Source: Gammaproteobacteria bacterium (GTDB lineage: Bacteria; Pseudomonadota; Gammaproteobacteria; Ga0077536). From it: a DNA stretch of 64,000 bases. A program made the translations under genes and the position numbers. Below are positions 33,963 to 44,455 of this stretch, piece after piece. Each line of letters opens with the position of its first letter. Position 1 is the first letter of the stretch. The stretch is taken from NCBI GenBank assembly GCA_024235015.1, contig JACKNG010000009.1, positions 144,725-208,724 on the forward strand, in the 5' to 3' direction. The notes under the pieces are model-generated. The model saw only the letters and a list, made by a program, of their open reading frames with translations, was not told the origin of the DNA and made no database searches.

Positions 33963-34655
33963 GTGAGGATCGCGTTGCTGGAGGATGATCCGGACCAGGT
34001 CGCGCTGTTCATGGAATGGCTGAAAGCGGCTGGCCATAGCTGCGAGCATTTCGACAACGGGAAAGCTTTCGTGCGCAGCATCAAGCACGACAGCTTCGAC
34101 GCCCTGATCCTGGACTGGATGGTGCCGGACATGGACGGCTTCCAGGTTCTGAGCTGGGTGCGGGAGAACTTCGACTGGCGCATTCCCGTCGTCTTCGTCA
34201 CTGCCCGCGACCTCGAGGACGACATCGTTCGGGCGCTCGAGGAAGGCGCCGACGACTACATCGTCAAGCCGGCCAAGCAGCGCGAGTTCCTCGCTCGCCT
34301 CAGCGCCGTCGTCCGGCGCGCGACGCCGGTGGAAGAAGGCCAGGAGACCATCGAGTACGAGCCCTTCTTCATCGACCTCACCAATCACCAGATTCAACGC
34401 GACGGCGAAAAGGTCGAAGTGACGCAGAAAGAATACGAACTCATCGTATTCCTGTTCCGCAATATCGGCCGGGTGCTGTCACGCGCTCACATCCTCGAGA
34501 GCGTGTGGGGCCGCAATCCCGACATCAATACCCGTACCGTGGACACCCACGTCAGCCGCATTCGCTCCAAGCTCGCCCTGGCACCCGACACCGGCTGGAA
34601 GTTGTCGTCCATCTATCAGCACGGTTATCGACTCGAGAAGATCATGGCCAGCTGA
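33963..34655 (+). CDS. OmpR-family response regulator
   Basis: The 230-residue protein has a receiver domain with the acidic pair in LLEDDPDQ, the phosphoacceptor aspartate in LILDWMVPDMDGF and the lysine in YIVKPAKQREF, then a winged-helix DNA-binding domain (about residues 130-228) with NIGRVLSRAHILESVWG and TRTVDTHVSRIRSKL. The GTG at 33963 follows an AGGGAG ribosome site and is supported by the receiver start (VRIALLEDD). No histidine kinase gene is adjacent, so it is an orphan here and its targets are unknown. Confidence 0.93.
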   Translation: MRIALLEDDPDQVALFMEWLKAAGHSCEHFDNGKAFVRSIKHDSFDALILDWMVPDMDGFQVLSWVRENFDWRIPVVFVTARDLEDDIVRALEEGADDYIVKPAKQREFLARLSAVVRRATPVEEGQETIEYEPFFIDLTNHQIQRDGEKVEVTQKEYELIVFLFRNIGRVLSRAHILESVWGRNPDINTRTVDTHVSRIRSKLALAPDTGWKLSSIYQHGYRLEKIMAS

Positions 34656-34678
34656 CCACGCAACGCACGCTGCCGTCG

Positions 34679-34739
34679 AAAAAAGTCGCCCGGCGCCGCC
34701 CAGGGGATAGGGGGGGAAGATTGGGCAGACGCCGGGCGA
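34679..34739 (-). terminator. Rho-independent terminator of the ROK kinase gene
   Basis: TCGCCCGGCG (34686-34695) and CGCCGGGCGA (34730-34739) form a perfect 10-bp stem, with a second inner stem GCCCA/TGGGC. Read on the minus strand the stem is followed after 2 bases by TTTTTT (34684-34679). It lies about 75 bases after the ROK kinase stop and 24 bases after the stop of the convergent response regulator. Confidence 0.75.
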
Positions 34740-34812
34740 GTCGAGAGCATCGTTGAATCGACTCCGACGGCCGCAGTCTAGCTGCAGGCCTGACCAGTCA
34801 CTGTGACAGCAA

Positions 34813-35760
34813 TCACAGGCTATCCGGCCGGCCCCACAGCGACGCAGCCCCACGCACGCCACTGCTGTCACCGAAGGCCGCCGTCACCACGCGCGTCGCG
34901 ACACAGTCGGAAAAGACGTGCTGCGGCAAGCTGGCCGCGACGGTGGCTGCCAACGCCGGCAGGTTGGACAGGCCGCCGGCCAGCACCACGACTTCTGGAT
35001 CGAACACGTTCACGACCTGCGCAAGGCATTGCGCGACACTCGCGGCATAGTCCGCGAGGATCGTCTGCGCCATCTTCTCGCCGGTCGCGGCGCGCGTGGC
35101 GATGTCCGTTACGCCCACGGCAATCCCGGCACCACCGGCTTCGCGGTAACTGCGTTCGAGTCCGGCGCCGCTCAGGTAGGTTTCGATGCAATCCGTGCGG
35201 CCGCAGTAGCATGTCCGGCAGGCATGGCAGGCGATGTTCCACGGTACCCTGTTGTGGCCCCATTCACCGGCGATGGCATTGGCGCCAACGATGAGATCGC
35301 CCTGGTACAGCAGCGCACCGCCCGTGCCCGTGCCCAGAATCACGCCGAATGCCGACTGCGCACCGTCCGCCGCCCCGCCCTGGTGCTCGGACAGGACGAG
35401 GCAGTTGGCGTCGTTGGCGAGGCGGACCTCGCGCCCCAGTACGGTGGCGATGTCACGCGCGAACGGACGCCCGTTGAGGCACGCCGTATTGGCGTTCTTG
35501 ACCAGGCCGCTGGCGGGCGATATCGCGCCCGGCATGCCGATACCGACGGACCAGGCGCGGCCGTGACGCTGCTCGAGCGCCGACACCATCGAGCCGATTG
35601 CCGTACATATGTCGTGGTATTGCATGGCCGGCGTCGGCTGTCGTTCACGCGCCACGAAGCGCCCGTCGCCGTCGATCAGGGCGGCTTCGATCTTGGTTCC
35701 GCCCAGATCGATGCCGAGGCGGAGGGGCCGTTCGTGCTGCAGTTCTTTGGCGGGTTTCAT
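34813..35760 (-). CDS. ROK-family sugar kinase
   Basis: The 315-residue protein shows the ATP-binding LGIDLGGTKIEAALID start, the ROK signature region LGTGTGGALLYQGDLIVGANAIAGEWGH, and the zinc motif CHACRTCYCGRTDCIETYLSG. The last block resembles the fructokinase Mak and the N-acetylglucosamine kinase NagK. It phosphorylates a hexose, probably fructose, glucose or N-acetylglucosamine; the exact sugar cannot be told. The ATG at 35760 is chosen because upstream codons run into the ispG promoter. It is divergent from ispG by 62 bases. Confidence 0.88.
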   Translation of the reverse strand: MKPAKELQHERPLRLGIDLGGTKIEAALIDGDGRFVARERQPTPAMQYHDICTAIGSMVSALEQRHGRAWSVGIGMPGAISPASGLVKNANTACLNGRPFARDIATVLGREVRLANDANCLVLSEHQGGAADGAQSAFGVILGTGTGGALLYQGDLIVGANAIAGEWGHNRVPWNIACHACRTCYCGRTDCIETYLSGAGLERSYREAGGAGIAVGVTDIATRAATGEKMAQTILADYAASVAQCLAQVVNVFDPEVVVLAGGLSNLPALAATVAASLPQHVFSDCVATRVVTAAFGDSSGVRGAASLWGRPDSL

Positions 35761-35776
35761 GCGCCTACTGTAAAAT
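35747..35776 (+). promoter_or_regulatory. Possible sigma-70 promoter of ispG
   Basis: TTGGCG (35747-35752) and TAAAAT (35771-35776) are separated by 18 bases and would start transcription about 40 bases ahead of the ispG ATG. The -35 element overlaps the first codons of the divergent kinase gene. Confidence 0.45.
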
Positions 35777-35822
35777 TCGGCGGGTCTGCTTGCACCGCCC
35801 CCTGCCACAACCGGAACCCGCT

Positions 35823-37073
<1,251 letters not shown>

Positions 37074-37140
37074 GCCGGACACAGCGACGCCGAGCGCCGC
37101 GGCCTGGCGCCGCGCCCGACATGCTGCCGAGCGACACGCC

Positions 37141-37647
37141 ATGCCGTCGGCATCGCTGATCGTCGCGCGCGCCTTCTGGGGCGTGTGCATCTTCCGCCTC
37201 GGTCCCCAGGATCTGCCACGGTCCGGGCTGCTGCTGGCCCTCGCCGCACTCGCCAACCTGGTGCTCGGCGTGATCATCAACCAGCGTCAACTGCCGCTCG
37301 GCGCCGCCATCCTCGTCGCCCTCCTCGAGTTCGGCGTCCTCACCGGACTGACTGCGCTGCTGACCCTGGCATTCCGCTATCCCCGGCGACTCGTCCAGAC
37401 CCTCACCGCGCTGTTCGGCAGCGGTGCGGTGATCGGTTCACTGGCCCTGCTCATGCTGCTCGTGTTGCGCGACATCCCGCAGATCCTGCGCGTCGGCATC
37501 TTCCTGTGGAACCTGCTGGTCATGGCGCACATCCTGCGCCACGCGCTGCAGGTCCACATGGCCGCCGGCTTCGTCATCGCCATCGGCTATGCCATGGTTC
37601 TCATCCAGCTCATCGGCTTGTTCGGGCGCAGCTTGGGCAGCGCCTGA
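37141..37647 (+). CDS. Conserved inner-membrane protein of unknown function
   Basis: The 168-residue protein is predicted to have four or five membrane helices with a RLGPQDLPRSGLLLALAALANLVLGV start. I do not recognise a named family. It lies 67 bases after ispG and ends 16 bases before mpl, so it is probably cotranscribed with cell-wall recycling genes. Similar small membrane proteins often sit ahead of mpl in gammaproteobacteria, but no function is implied. The ATG at 37141 is the best start because earlier codons overlap ispG. Confidence 0.7.
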   Translation: MPSASLIVARAFWGVCIFRLGPQDLPRSGLLLALAALANLVLGVIINQRQLPLGAAILVALLEFGVLTGLTALLTLAFRYPRRLVQTLTALFGSGAVIGSLALLMLLVLRDIPQILRVGIFLWNLLVMAHILRHALQVHMAAGFVIAIGYAMVLIQLIGLFGRSLGSA

Positions 37648-37663
37648 ACGGGAACCCGCCCTG

Positions 37664-39019
37664 GTGCACCTTCACATCCTCGGTATCGGTGGGACCTTCA
37701 TGGCCGGCGTGGCGCGTCTCGCGGTCGAGCTTGGACACCGGGTCACGGGTTCCGACCGCGCGCTCTATCCACCGATGAGCCTGCAGCTCGAGGCACTCGG
37801 TGTCGAGGTACGGCAAGACTACGACGTGGACTGCCTCGACCCCGCACCTGACCTCGTCGTCGTCGGCAATGCGCTCGGCCGCGGCAACGCGGCGGTGGAA
37901 GCGATGCTGTCCCGCGGCCTGCCCTACGTCTCCGGGCCGGAATGGATCGAACGCGAGGTGCTTCCCGGCCGCCACGTCATTGCCATCGCCGGCACCCATG
38001 GCAAGACCACGGTGTCGAGCCTGGTCGCCTGGATGCTCGAGCATGCCGGCCTTGCGCCGGGCTTCCTGATCGGCGGCCTGGTCGAGAATTTCGGCGTCTC
38101 GGCACGCCTCGGCGAGGGCGAGTGCTTCGTCATCGAGGCCGACGAGTACGACACGGCGTTTTTCGACAAGCGCTCGAAATTCGTTCATTACCATCCGCGC
38201 ACCCTGGTCGTGAACAACCTCGAATTCGACCATGCCGACATCTTTCCCGACCTCGCCGCCATCGAAACGCAGTTCCACCATCTCGTCCGTACCCTGCCGC
38301 GGGAAGCGGCGATCATCCGGCCGCAGCCCGATGCAGCGATCGACGCGCTGCTGGCCCGAGGCTGCTGGTCAAACGTGGTGGCGGTGGCGCGGGCGGCGCC
38401 GGCCGACTGGCGCTTCGATTGGCACGACGGGCCGACGCGTGATATCCACCTGCGTGGCCCCGACGGCAGCGAAGCGAGCGCGGCGCTACCCCTGCGCGGC
38501 CTGCACAACGCCTGGAACGTGGCGATGGCCGCCGCCGCCGCGGCCACCGCCGGCGTTGCGCCGCCGCAAGCGCTGGCCGCGCTCGAAGGATTCGCCAACG
38601 TCAAGCGCCGCCTGGAGTTGCGCGGTACGGCGAGCGGCGTGGCCGTCTACGACGACTTCGCCCACCATCCGACCGCGATTGCCGCCACTATTGCAGCCCT
38701 GCGCGGCAGCATCACCGGCGGCCGCATCATTGCCGTGCTCGAACCGCGCTCCAACACCATGCGCCTCGGCATTCACCGGGACACCCTGGGCAGCGCGCTG
38801 GCCGGTGCCGACCGGGCTGCGATTCTGGTACCGCCCGACCTCGACTGGGACATCCAGGCGGCGCTGGCCGCCTACCCGCAGGTCTCACTGTACGACGACT
38901 GTGCAGCCTTGATCGCCGCGACGGTCGCCGAAGTCCGACCGGACGACCATGTGCTCGTCATGAGCAACGGTGCATTCGAAGACATCCATAACCGGCTCCT
39001 GGCGGAACTCGCCGCATGA
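37664..39019 (+). CDS. mpl: UDP-MurNAc:L-Ala-gamma-D-Glu-meso-DAP ligase Mpl
   Basis: The 451-residue Mur ligase has the N-terminal HILGIGGTFMAGVARLAVELGHRVTGSD, the ATP loop AIAGTHGKTTVSSLVAWML, and EADEYDTAFFDKRSKFVHY, which separates Mpl from MurC. It re-attaches the recycled murein tripeptide to UDP-MurNAc. The start is GTG 37664, giving VHLHILGIGG, a normal family start. It overlaps the next gene in ATGA form. Confidence 0.95.
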   Translation: MHLHILGIGGTFMAGVARLAVELGHRVTGSDRALYPPMSLQLEALGVEVRQDYDVDCLDPAPDLVVVGNALGRGNAAVEAMLSRGLPYVSGPEWIEREVLPGRHVIAIAGTHGKTTVSSLVAWMLEHAGLAPGFLIGGLVENFGVSARLGEGECFVIEADEYDTAFFDKRSKFVHYHPRTLVVNNLEFDHADIFPDLAAIETQFHHLVRTLPREAAIIRPQPDAAIDALLARGCWSNVVAVARAAPADWRFDWHDGPTRDIHLRGPDGSEASAALPLRGLHNAWNVAMAAAAAATAGVAPPQALAALEGFANVKRRLELRGTASGVAVYDDFAHHPTAIAATIAALRGSITGGRIIAVLEPRSNTMRLGIHRDTLGSALAGADRAAILVPPDLDWDIQAALAAYPQVSLYDDCAALIAATVAEVRPDDHVLVMSNGAFEDIHNRLLAELAA

Positions 39020-39627
39020 ACGCGCCCGGCGATCAACACGGGATCCCGTTGTTTCCCCTCCACACGGTACTGTTTCCGCAAGGCCTGCTGCCGCTGCGGA
39101 TCTTCGAGCCGCGCTACGTCGACATGGTCGGCGCCTGCCTGCGCGAAGATGGTGCGTTCGGCGTCGTGCCCATCCTGCACGGTCAGGAGGCCGGACCGAC
39201 GCCGAGTTTCCACCCCCATGGAACCCTCGCACGCATCGAGCAGTGGGACCAGGGCAGCGACGGTTTGCTCCACCTGGTTGCGCGCGGCGCCCAGCGTTTC
39301 GACGTCCGCAACCACGTGGTTCAGGCCGACGGCCTGGTGGTCGCGGACATCGCGTTGCGTGCCGAGCCCGCCGTTGTGCCGGCCGAGTCGGCCGCCGGGT
39401 CATTGCTCGGCCAGCTCTTCACGGCCCGCCCGGAATTCGCCCCACCGCGCCCGTGGGCACTCGACCAGCCCGCCTGGGTCGCTTACCGCTGGGCGGAACT
39501 GCTCGCCCTGCCGACGACCGACCGACTCGCCCTGCTGACCCTGGACGACGGCGGCGCAATGCTCACGCGAGTGCAAGCCCACCTGCCGCATTCGGGCGAC
39601 GCGCAAGGCGGCTCCCCCGTCCACTGA
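39016..39627 (+). CDS. LON N-terminal (substrate-binding) domain protein
   Basis: The 203-residue protein is a stand-alone LON substrate-binding domain: IPLFPLHTVLFPQGLLPLRIFEPRYVDMV at its start and the GTLARIEQWDQGSDGLLHLVARGAQRF block. It lacks the ATPase and protease domains of Lon. Such proteins are common in proteobacteria and their role is not established. It overlaps mpl by 4 bases and lies 107 bases ahead of lptD. Confidence 0.88.
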   Translation: MNAPGDQHGIPLFPLHTVLFPQGLLPLRIFEPRYVDMVGACLREDGAFGVVPILHGQEAGPTPSFHPHGTLARIEQWDQGSDGLLHLVARGAQRFDVRNHVVQADGLVVADIALRAEPAVVPAESAAGSLLGQLFTARPEFAPPRPWALDQPAWVAYRWAELLALPTTDRLALLTLDDGGAMLTRVQAHLPHSGDAQGGSPVH

Positions 39628-39734
39628 CGCCCGCGCCACCCGCCCCGGAACAGGCCTGGGCCGAGTTGCTGATCCGGCCGTTCCGTGGCATTTTTAGCAG
39701 TACGCTGGTCACCCTACGCATTGCTGCGTAATAA

Positions 39735-42020
39735 ATGAAAAACAATAAGTTAAGGCACCTACCTGCCTTGATGGCGGGGGTCCCGACACGCCTTCTGTAT
39801 GCTTTGCTGCTCGGGTTTGTTGCGTCCGCGCCACAAGCCGGAGTGCTCAGCGAGCGCGACGACAGCTACCAGTGGCGCCTGTGTCCGGCCCAACGCCTGA
39901 TTCCCATCCGTCCCGGCTACACCGATCCCACCACCGACCCGGAAAGCATCGAGGTACGTGCCGACGCCTCGCGCATCGTCGAGCAAGGCCTGAGCCAGTT
40001 CAGCGGTGACGTCGAGATCGTACGCGGCGACCAGTCGCTCAGCGCCGAGAACGTGACTTACGACCAGGTGGCAGACGTGTTCAACGCCGAAGGCCGCGCC
40101 CATATCTGGAACCCGGGCCTGATCTGGTCCGGTGAGAGCGCGACCTACGATCTGGACAGCCGCGTCACCGATTTGTCCGCCGGCAAGTACTGGCTGCTCG
40201 ATGGCCGCGGACGCGGCCATGCCGAACACCTGCGTAACGACCGCGTGGCGCAGCGAACCGTGCTCGATCACGTCGACTATTCCACCTGCCCGCAGTCTGC
40301 CGAGTCCTGGCGCCTGTCGGCGAGCAAGATCAAGCTCAACCACGAGAGCGATCGTGGCGCCGCCATCAACGCCGTGCTGCGGGTGCGCGACGTGCCGGTG
40401 TTCTATTTTCCCTACGTCAGCTTCCCCATCTCCGACAAGCGCAAGTCGGGACTACTCGCACCCACGATCGGGTCGACCAACGACTCCGGCGTGGACGTGC
40501 GCCTGCCCTACTACTGGAACATCGCACCCAACATGGATGCGACGATCACGCCGCGCGCACTGACCGATCGCGGTGCGATGCTGGAAACCGAGTATCGCTA
40601 TCTGACCGAGACCATGGAGGGCAGGATCAATTTCGAATACCTGCCCAATGACCGCCTCGAAGATCATCATGACCGCTCTTTGTTCGGTCTGGAACATTCA
40701 CAGGATTTCTATCAAGGGCACGGTCGCCTGACGGCGTTGGTGAACAACGTCTCGGATGATCAGTACTTCGAGGATTTCGGCAGCAACATCAGCTCGACCA
40801 GCCAGCGCTTCATGGATCGGCGGCTCGAGTACAGCTACCGCGGTACGGGCTCGATGACCTATTTCAATGGCATCGTCCAGGCCTACCAGTCGATCGACCC
40901 GACCTTGCCGCCGGGCGCAACGCCCTATCGGCGCCTGCCGCAGATCGATCACATCGGCGTCTTTTCGCTCGGGCACGGTTTCACCAGCATCATGACCTCG
41001 CAAACGACATATTTTCATCGCGACGTCGGGCTGACCGGTGGCCGGCTCGATTTCCAGCCGGCGCTGCTCTACACGTACTGGAAACCCTATCTGCTGATAC
41101 AGCCCAAGCTCACCGTCCAACGTACCGACTACCTGCTGGACGATCCGCAGAGTCAGTTCGACAACCATATCGAACGCACCGTGCCCAAGATTTCGATCGA
41201 TGCGAAGCTATTCGCCGAACGCGATCTGACCATGTTCGGCGGCAACTATCTGCAGACCTTCGAGCCACGCGTGTACTACCTGCTGGTGCCCAAGGTCAGC
41301 CAGGACGACATCCCGGTATTCGACAGCGGCCAGTTCATCCTCGACTTCAACAACATGTTTCTCGACAACCGCTTCTCGGGCCGCGATCGGGTCGGCGAAG
41401 CCAACCAGGTAGCGACGGCCATCACGTCGCGCTTACTCGATGTCTCGAGTGGCCTGGAGATGATGAGAATGAGTGTCGGCCAGGTCTATTACTTCCGAGA
41501 TCGCGAAGTTCAGTTGCCGCGTCGCCCGGAGCTGGATGATTCCGTATCGACGCTGCTCGCTGACGGGGCCTTCCATTTCGGTCGGGACCTGCTCCTGCGC
41601 GGTACGCTTCAGTGGGATCCGAACCAGCCGCGCATCGAGAAGACCGCGGTCAACCTCCGCTACCAGCCGAACTACGAAACCGTCATCAATCTCGGTTATC
41701 GCCTGCGTCGCGCCGTCACCGATGTCGAACAGACCGACGTCTCGTTCCGCGTGCCCGTTCTCGACAACCTGGCCGTGGTCGGGCGCTGGATCTTCTCGCT
41801 CGCCGACAAGCGCTCGCTGGAGACCGTCGGCGGCCTCGAATTCGAGAGCTGCTGCTGGGGCGCCCGCGTCGTCGGCCGGCGGTTTCTCCTCAATGCGAAC
41901 GGCGAGTACGACACCGGGGTCTTCTTCCAGGTGCATTTCCGCGGCCTGGGCGGGGTCGGCCAGAAGTCCGGTTCGATGCTCAGGCGCGGCATCGGCGGTT
42001 ACAGCGATCCCTTCGAATAG
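39735..42020 (+). CDS. lptD: LPS assembly outer-membrane protein LptD
   Basis: The 761-residue protein has a signal peptide, an OstA-like periplasmic domain (about residues 60-190, with IEVRADASRIVEQGLSQFSGDVEI) and a C-terminal 26-strand barrel domain with VPVFYFPYVSFPISDKRKSGLL. Cysteines in RLCPAQR, YSTCPQSAESW and FESCCWG can form the inter-domain disulfides that LptD needs. It inserts LPS into the outer leaflet together with LptE. surA, which helps to fold LptD, follows. Confidence 0.96.
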   Translation: MKNNKLRHLPALMAGVPTRLLYALLLGFVASAPQAGVLSERDDSYQWRLCPAQRLIPIRPGYTDPTTDPESIEVRADASRIVEQGLSQFSGDVEIVRGDQSLSAENVTYDQVADVFNAEGRAHIWNPGLIWSGESATYDLDSRVTDLSAGKYWLLDGRGRGHAEHLRNDRVAQRTVLDHVDYSTCPQSAESWRLSASKIKLNHESDRGAAINAVLRVRDVPVFYFPYVSFPISDKRKSGLLAPTIGSTNDSGVDVRLPYYWNIAPNMDATITPRALTDRGAMLETEYRYLTETMEGRINFEYLPNDRLEDHHDRSLFGLEHSQDFYQGHGRLTALVNNVSDDQYFEDFGSNISSTSQRFMDRRLEYSYRGTGSMTYFNGIVQAYQSIDPTLPPGATPYRRLPQIDHIGVFSLGHGFTSIMTSQTTYFHRDVGLTGGRLDFQPALLYTYWKPYLLIQPKLTVQRTDYLLDDPQSQFDNHIERTVPKISIDAKLFAERDLTMFGGNYLQTFEPRVYYLLVPKVSQDDIPVFDSGQFILDFNNMFLDNRFSGRDRVGEANQVATAITSRLLDVSSGLEMMRMSVGQVYYFRDREVQLPRRPELDDSVSTLLADGAFHFGRDLLLRGTLQWDPNQPRIEKTAVNLRYQPNYETVINLGYRLRRAVTDVEQTDVSFRVPVLDNLAVVGRWIFSLADKRSLETVGGLEFESCCWGARVVGRRFLLNANGEYDTGVFFQVHFRGLGGVGQKSGSMLRRGIGGYSDPFE

Positions 42021-42183
42021 GCCAATTGGAACCCCGCGCGCGGGTAGAAACGGCCTCGTGTTGGGTTACAATACGCCGCATTCGAACCCCGCGCATGGAC
42101 GCAGCCAGGGCGGCCCAGCGCCGTGCGGATTGCCGTTCGAACCCGCCCGGAACTCGCGTGCCGTATCGGTTGCGACTTAATCG

Positions 42184-43470
42184 ATGACCAGATTTCTCTT
42201 CGTAGTACTTCTTGCCGCCGTGATTTCGCCGCCGCCCGCACTGGGCGCCGTCGCGACCGAACTCGATCGCATCATCGCGGTCGTCGACGACGACGTGATC
42301 ATGGAAAGCGAACTCGACGAGCAGATGAACCGCGTACGCGCGGCGCTGCGCCAGCAGGGCACCCAGATGCCGCCGACCGCGGTGCTCGAGCGCCAGGTCA
42401 TGGAACGCCTGGTACTGGAGAAGATCCAGCTACAGATCGCCGACCGCTCGGGTATCGAGGTCGAGGACGCGGCGCTCGACCGCGCCGTATCCGACATCGC
42501 CGAACGCAACAAGCTCTCGATCGATCAGTTCAAGGAAATTCTCGCCTCCGAGGGTTACGAGTTCGACCGTTTCCGTGAGCAGATCCGCCAGGAAATCCTC
42601 ATCGCCAAGGTCCGCCGCGAAGAAGTGGACAAGCGTATCTCGGTCAGCGACAGCGAGATCGACAACTTCCTGCGCAACGAGGAAGGCGGCGAGGATACCC
42701 TCGAATACCACCTGAACCACATCCTGATCGCCGTGCCGAGCGGTTCCTCGGACGAGGAAATCCGCGCCGCCCGTGACAAGGCCGAGCAGACCCTGGCGCG
42801 TCTCGAAAGCGGCGAGGACTTCGAGTCGGTGGCCATCAGCGTGTCGGACGGGCAGCAGGCGCTGGAGGGTGGCGACCTCGGCTGGCGCAAGGGTGGCGAG
42901 ATACCGAGCCTGTTCGCCGATCCCGTCAGCAACATGAAGGTCGGTGACGTCAGCAGCATCATCACCAGTCCGAGCGGATTCCACATCGTCAAGCTCGTCG
43001 ACAAGCGCGCCGGCGACAAGATCATGGTCGAACAGTTCCGCACGCGGCATATCCTCATCAAGCCGAACGAACTGGTCTCGCCGGAACAGGCGCTCAACCG
43101 CATCCGCCAACTCAAGCTCCGCCTCGACGGCGGTGCGGATTTCGCCAACCTCGCCAAGACCAACTCCGACGATCGCGGCTCGGCCCTACGCGGCGGAGAC
43201 CTCGGCTGGGTCAGCCGCGGTGAAATGGTGCCGGAATTCGAGGAAGTGATGACCGCGATGCCGGTCGGCGAGATCAGCCAGCCGTTCAAATCAGAATTCG
43301 GTTTCCACATCCTGCAGGTCACCGAAACCCGGCAATACGACGGCACCGAGGAGGTGCGGCGAAACCGCGCGCGACAAGCGATCCGCCAGCAGAAGATCGA
43401 AGAGCGGCACCAGTCGTGGCTGCGTCGCCTGCGCGACGAAGCCTATGTCGAGTACCGCGAAGCCGAGTGA
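42184..43470 (+). CDS. surA: Periplasmic chaperone and peptidyl-prolyl isomerase SurA
   Basis: The 428-residue protein has a signal peptide, the SurA N-terminal domain (DRIIAVVDDDVIMESELDEQM) and two parvulin domains beginning YHLNHILIAVPSG (about residue 172) and FRTRHILIKPNELV (about residue 285). It helps outer-membrane proteins to fold. The order lptD-surA-pdxA-rsmA matches E. coli. Confidence 0.97.
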   Translation: MTRFLFVVLLAAVISPPPALGAVATELDRIIAVVDDDVIMESELDEQMNRVRAALRQQGTQMPPTAVLERQVMERLVLEKIQLQIADRSGIEVEDAALDRAVSDIAERNKLSIDQFKEILASEGYEFDRFREQIRQEILIAKVRREEVDKRISVSDSEIDNFLRNEEGGEDTLEYHLNHILIAVPSGSSDEEIRAARDKAEQTLARLESGEDFESVAISVSDGQQALEGGDLGWRKGGEIPSLFADPVSNMKVGDVSSIITSPSGFHIVKLVDKRAGDKIMVEQFRTRHILIKPNELVSPEQALNRIRQLKLRLDGGADFANLAKTNSDDRGSALRGGDLGWVSRGEMVPEFEEVMTAMPVGEISQPFKSEFGFHILQVTETRQYDGTEEVRRNRARQAIRQQKIEERHQSWLRRLRDEAYVEYREAE

Positions 43471-44455
43471 TCCCCCCATCCGCCTCGCCCTGACCCCGGG
43501 CGAGCCTGCCGGCATCGGGCCGGACATCGCCGTCATGCTGGCGCAGCAGGCATCGCCGGTGGCGATCGCCTGCTTTGCCGACCCGGAGCTCCTGCGGACC
43601 CGCGCCGGGCAACTCGATTTGCCGCTGGAAATCCGCCTGCTCGACACGCCGGGCGCAGCCCGTCCGGTCGGGGCCGGGGTATTACAAGTCGTACCCATCG
43701 CGGCGCGCGTGCCGGTCGTCAGCGGACGCCTCGATGCCGCCAACGCCGACTACGTCATGGCCTGCCTCGAACAGGCCGTGGATGCCTGCCGCGCGGGAGA
43801 GGTCGACGGCCTCGTCACGGGACCGGTCCAGAAATCCGTCATCAACGACGCCGGACGCCCGTTCACCGGCCATACCGAGTTCCTGGCCGAACGCTGCGGC
43901 GCCGCGCTGCCGGTCATGATGCTCGTCGCCGGTAGGCTGCGCGTCGTCCTGGTGACGACCCATGTCGCCCTGCACGCGGTCCCGGCCCTGATCACCCGGG
44001 AGCGCATCACCGCCGTCGTCGACATCACCGTGCGCGCCCTGCGCGAGCGCTTCGGCCTCGAACGGCCACGGGTCGCGCTGTGCGGCCTCAATCCCCACGC
44101 GGGGGAAGGTGGCCACCTCGGCCGCGAGGAAATCGACGTCATCGCCCCCGCGGTTGCCGCCCTGCGCGCCACCGGCGCCGTCGTCGATGGCCCGCTGCCG
44201 GCCGATACCGTCTTCACGGCGGCGCATCGCGACCGCTACGACGCCATCGTCGCCATGTACCACGACCAGGGCCTGGCCGCCCTCAAGGCGCTCGGTTTCG
44301 GCGCGGCGGTCAACGTCACCCTGGGACTGCCGATCGTGCGGACCTCGGTCGACCACGGCACCGCGCTCGATCTCGCCGGCACTGGCATGGCACGTGCCGA
44401 CAGCCTGCAGGCCGCCCTGGCCCTCGCCCACGGCCTCGCCCGCGGCCGTGTCTGA
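43445..44455 (+). CDS. pdxA: 4-hydroxythreonine-4-phosphate dehydrogenase PdxA
   Basis: The 336-residue protein has LALTPGEPAGIGPDI, PVQKSVINDAGRPFTGHTEFLAERC, the metal-binding histidines in TTHVALHAVP, and YHDQGLAALKALGFGAAVNVTLGLP. It acts in pyridoxal phosphate synthesis. The ATG at 43445 overlaps surA by 26 bases. It overlaps rsmA by 8 bases. Confidence 0.97.
   Translation: MSSTAKPSDPPIRLALTPGEPAGIGPDIAVMLAQQASPVAIACFADPELLRTRAGQLDLPLEIRLLDTPGAARPVGAGVLQVVPIAARVPVVSGRLDAANADYVMACLEQAVDACRAGEVDGLVTGPVQKSVINDAGRPFTGHTEFLAERCGAALPVMMLVAGRLRVVLVTTHVALHAVPALITRERITAVVDITVRALRERFGLERPRVALCGLNPHAGEGGHLGREEIDVIAPAVAALRATGAVVDGPLPADTVFTAAHRDRYDAIVAMYHDQGLAALKALGFGAAVNVTLGLPIVRTSVDHGTALDLAGTGMARADSLQAALALAHGLARGRV

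Noticed and set aside
39645..39680. Possible sigma-E promoter ahead of lptD (GGAAC followed by a CTGAT)
   Set aside because: The spacing is about two bases short and both elements are partial.
42044..42072. TACAAT as a -10 element for surA
   Set aside because: No acceptable -35 hexamer lies at the right distance, and surA may be read through from lptD.
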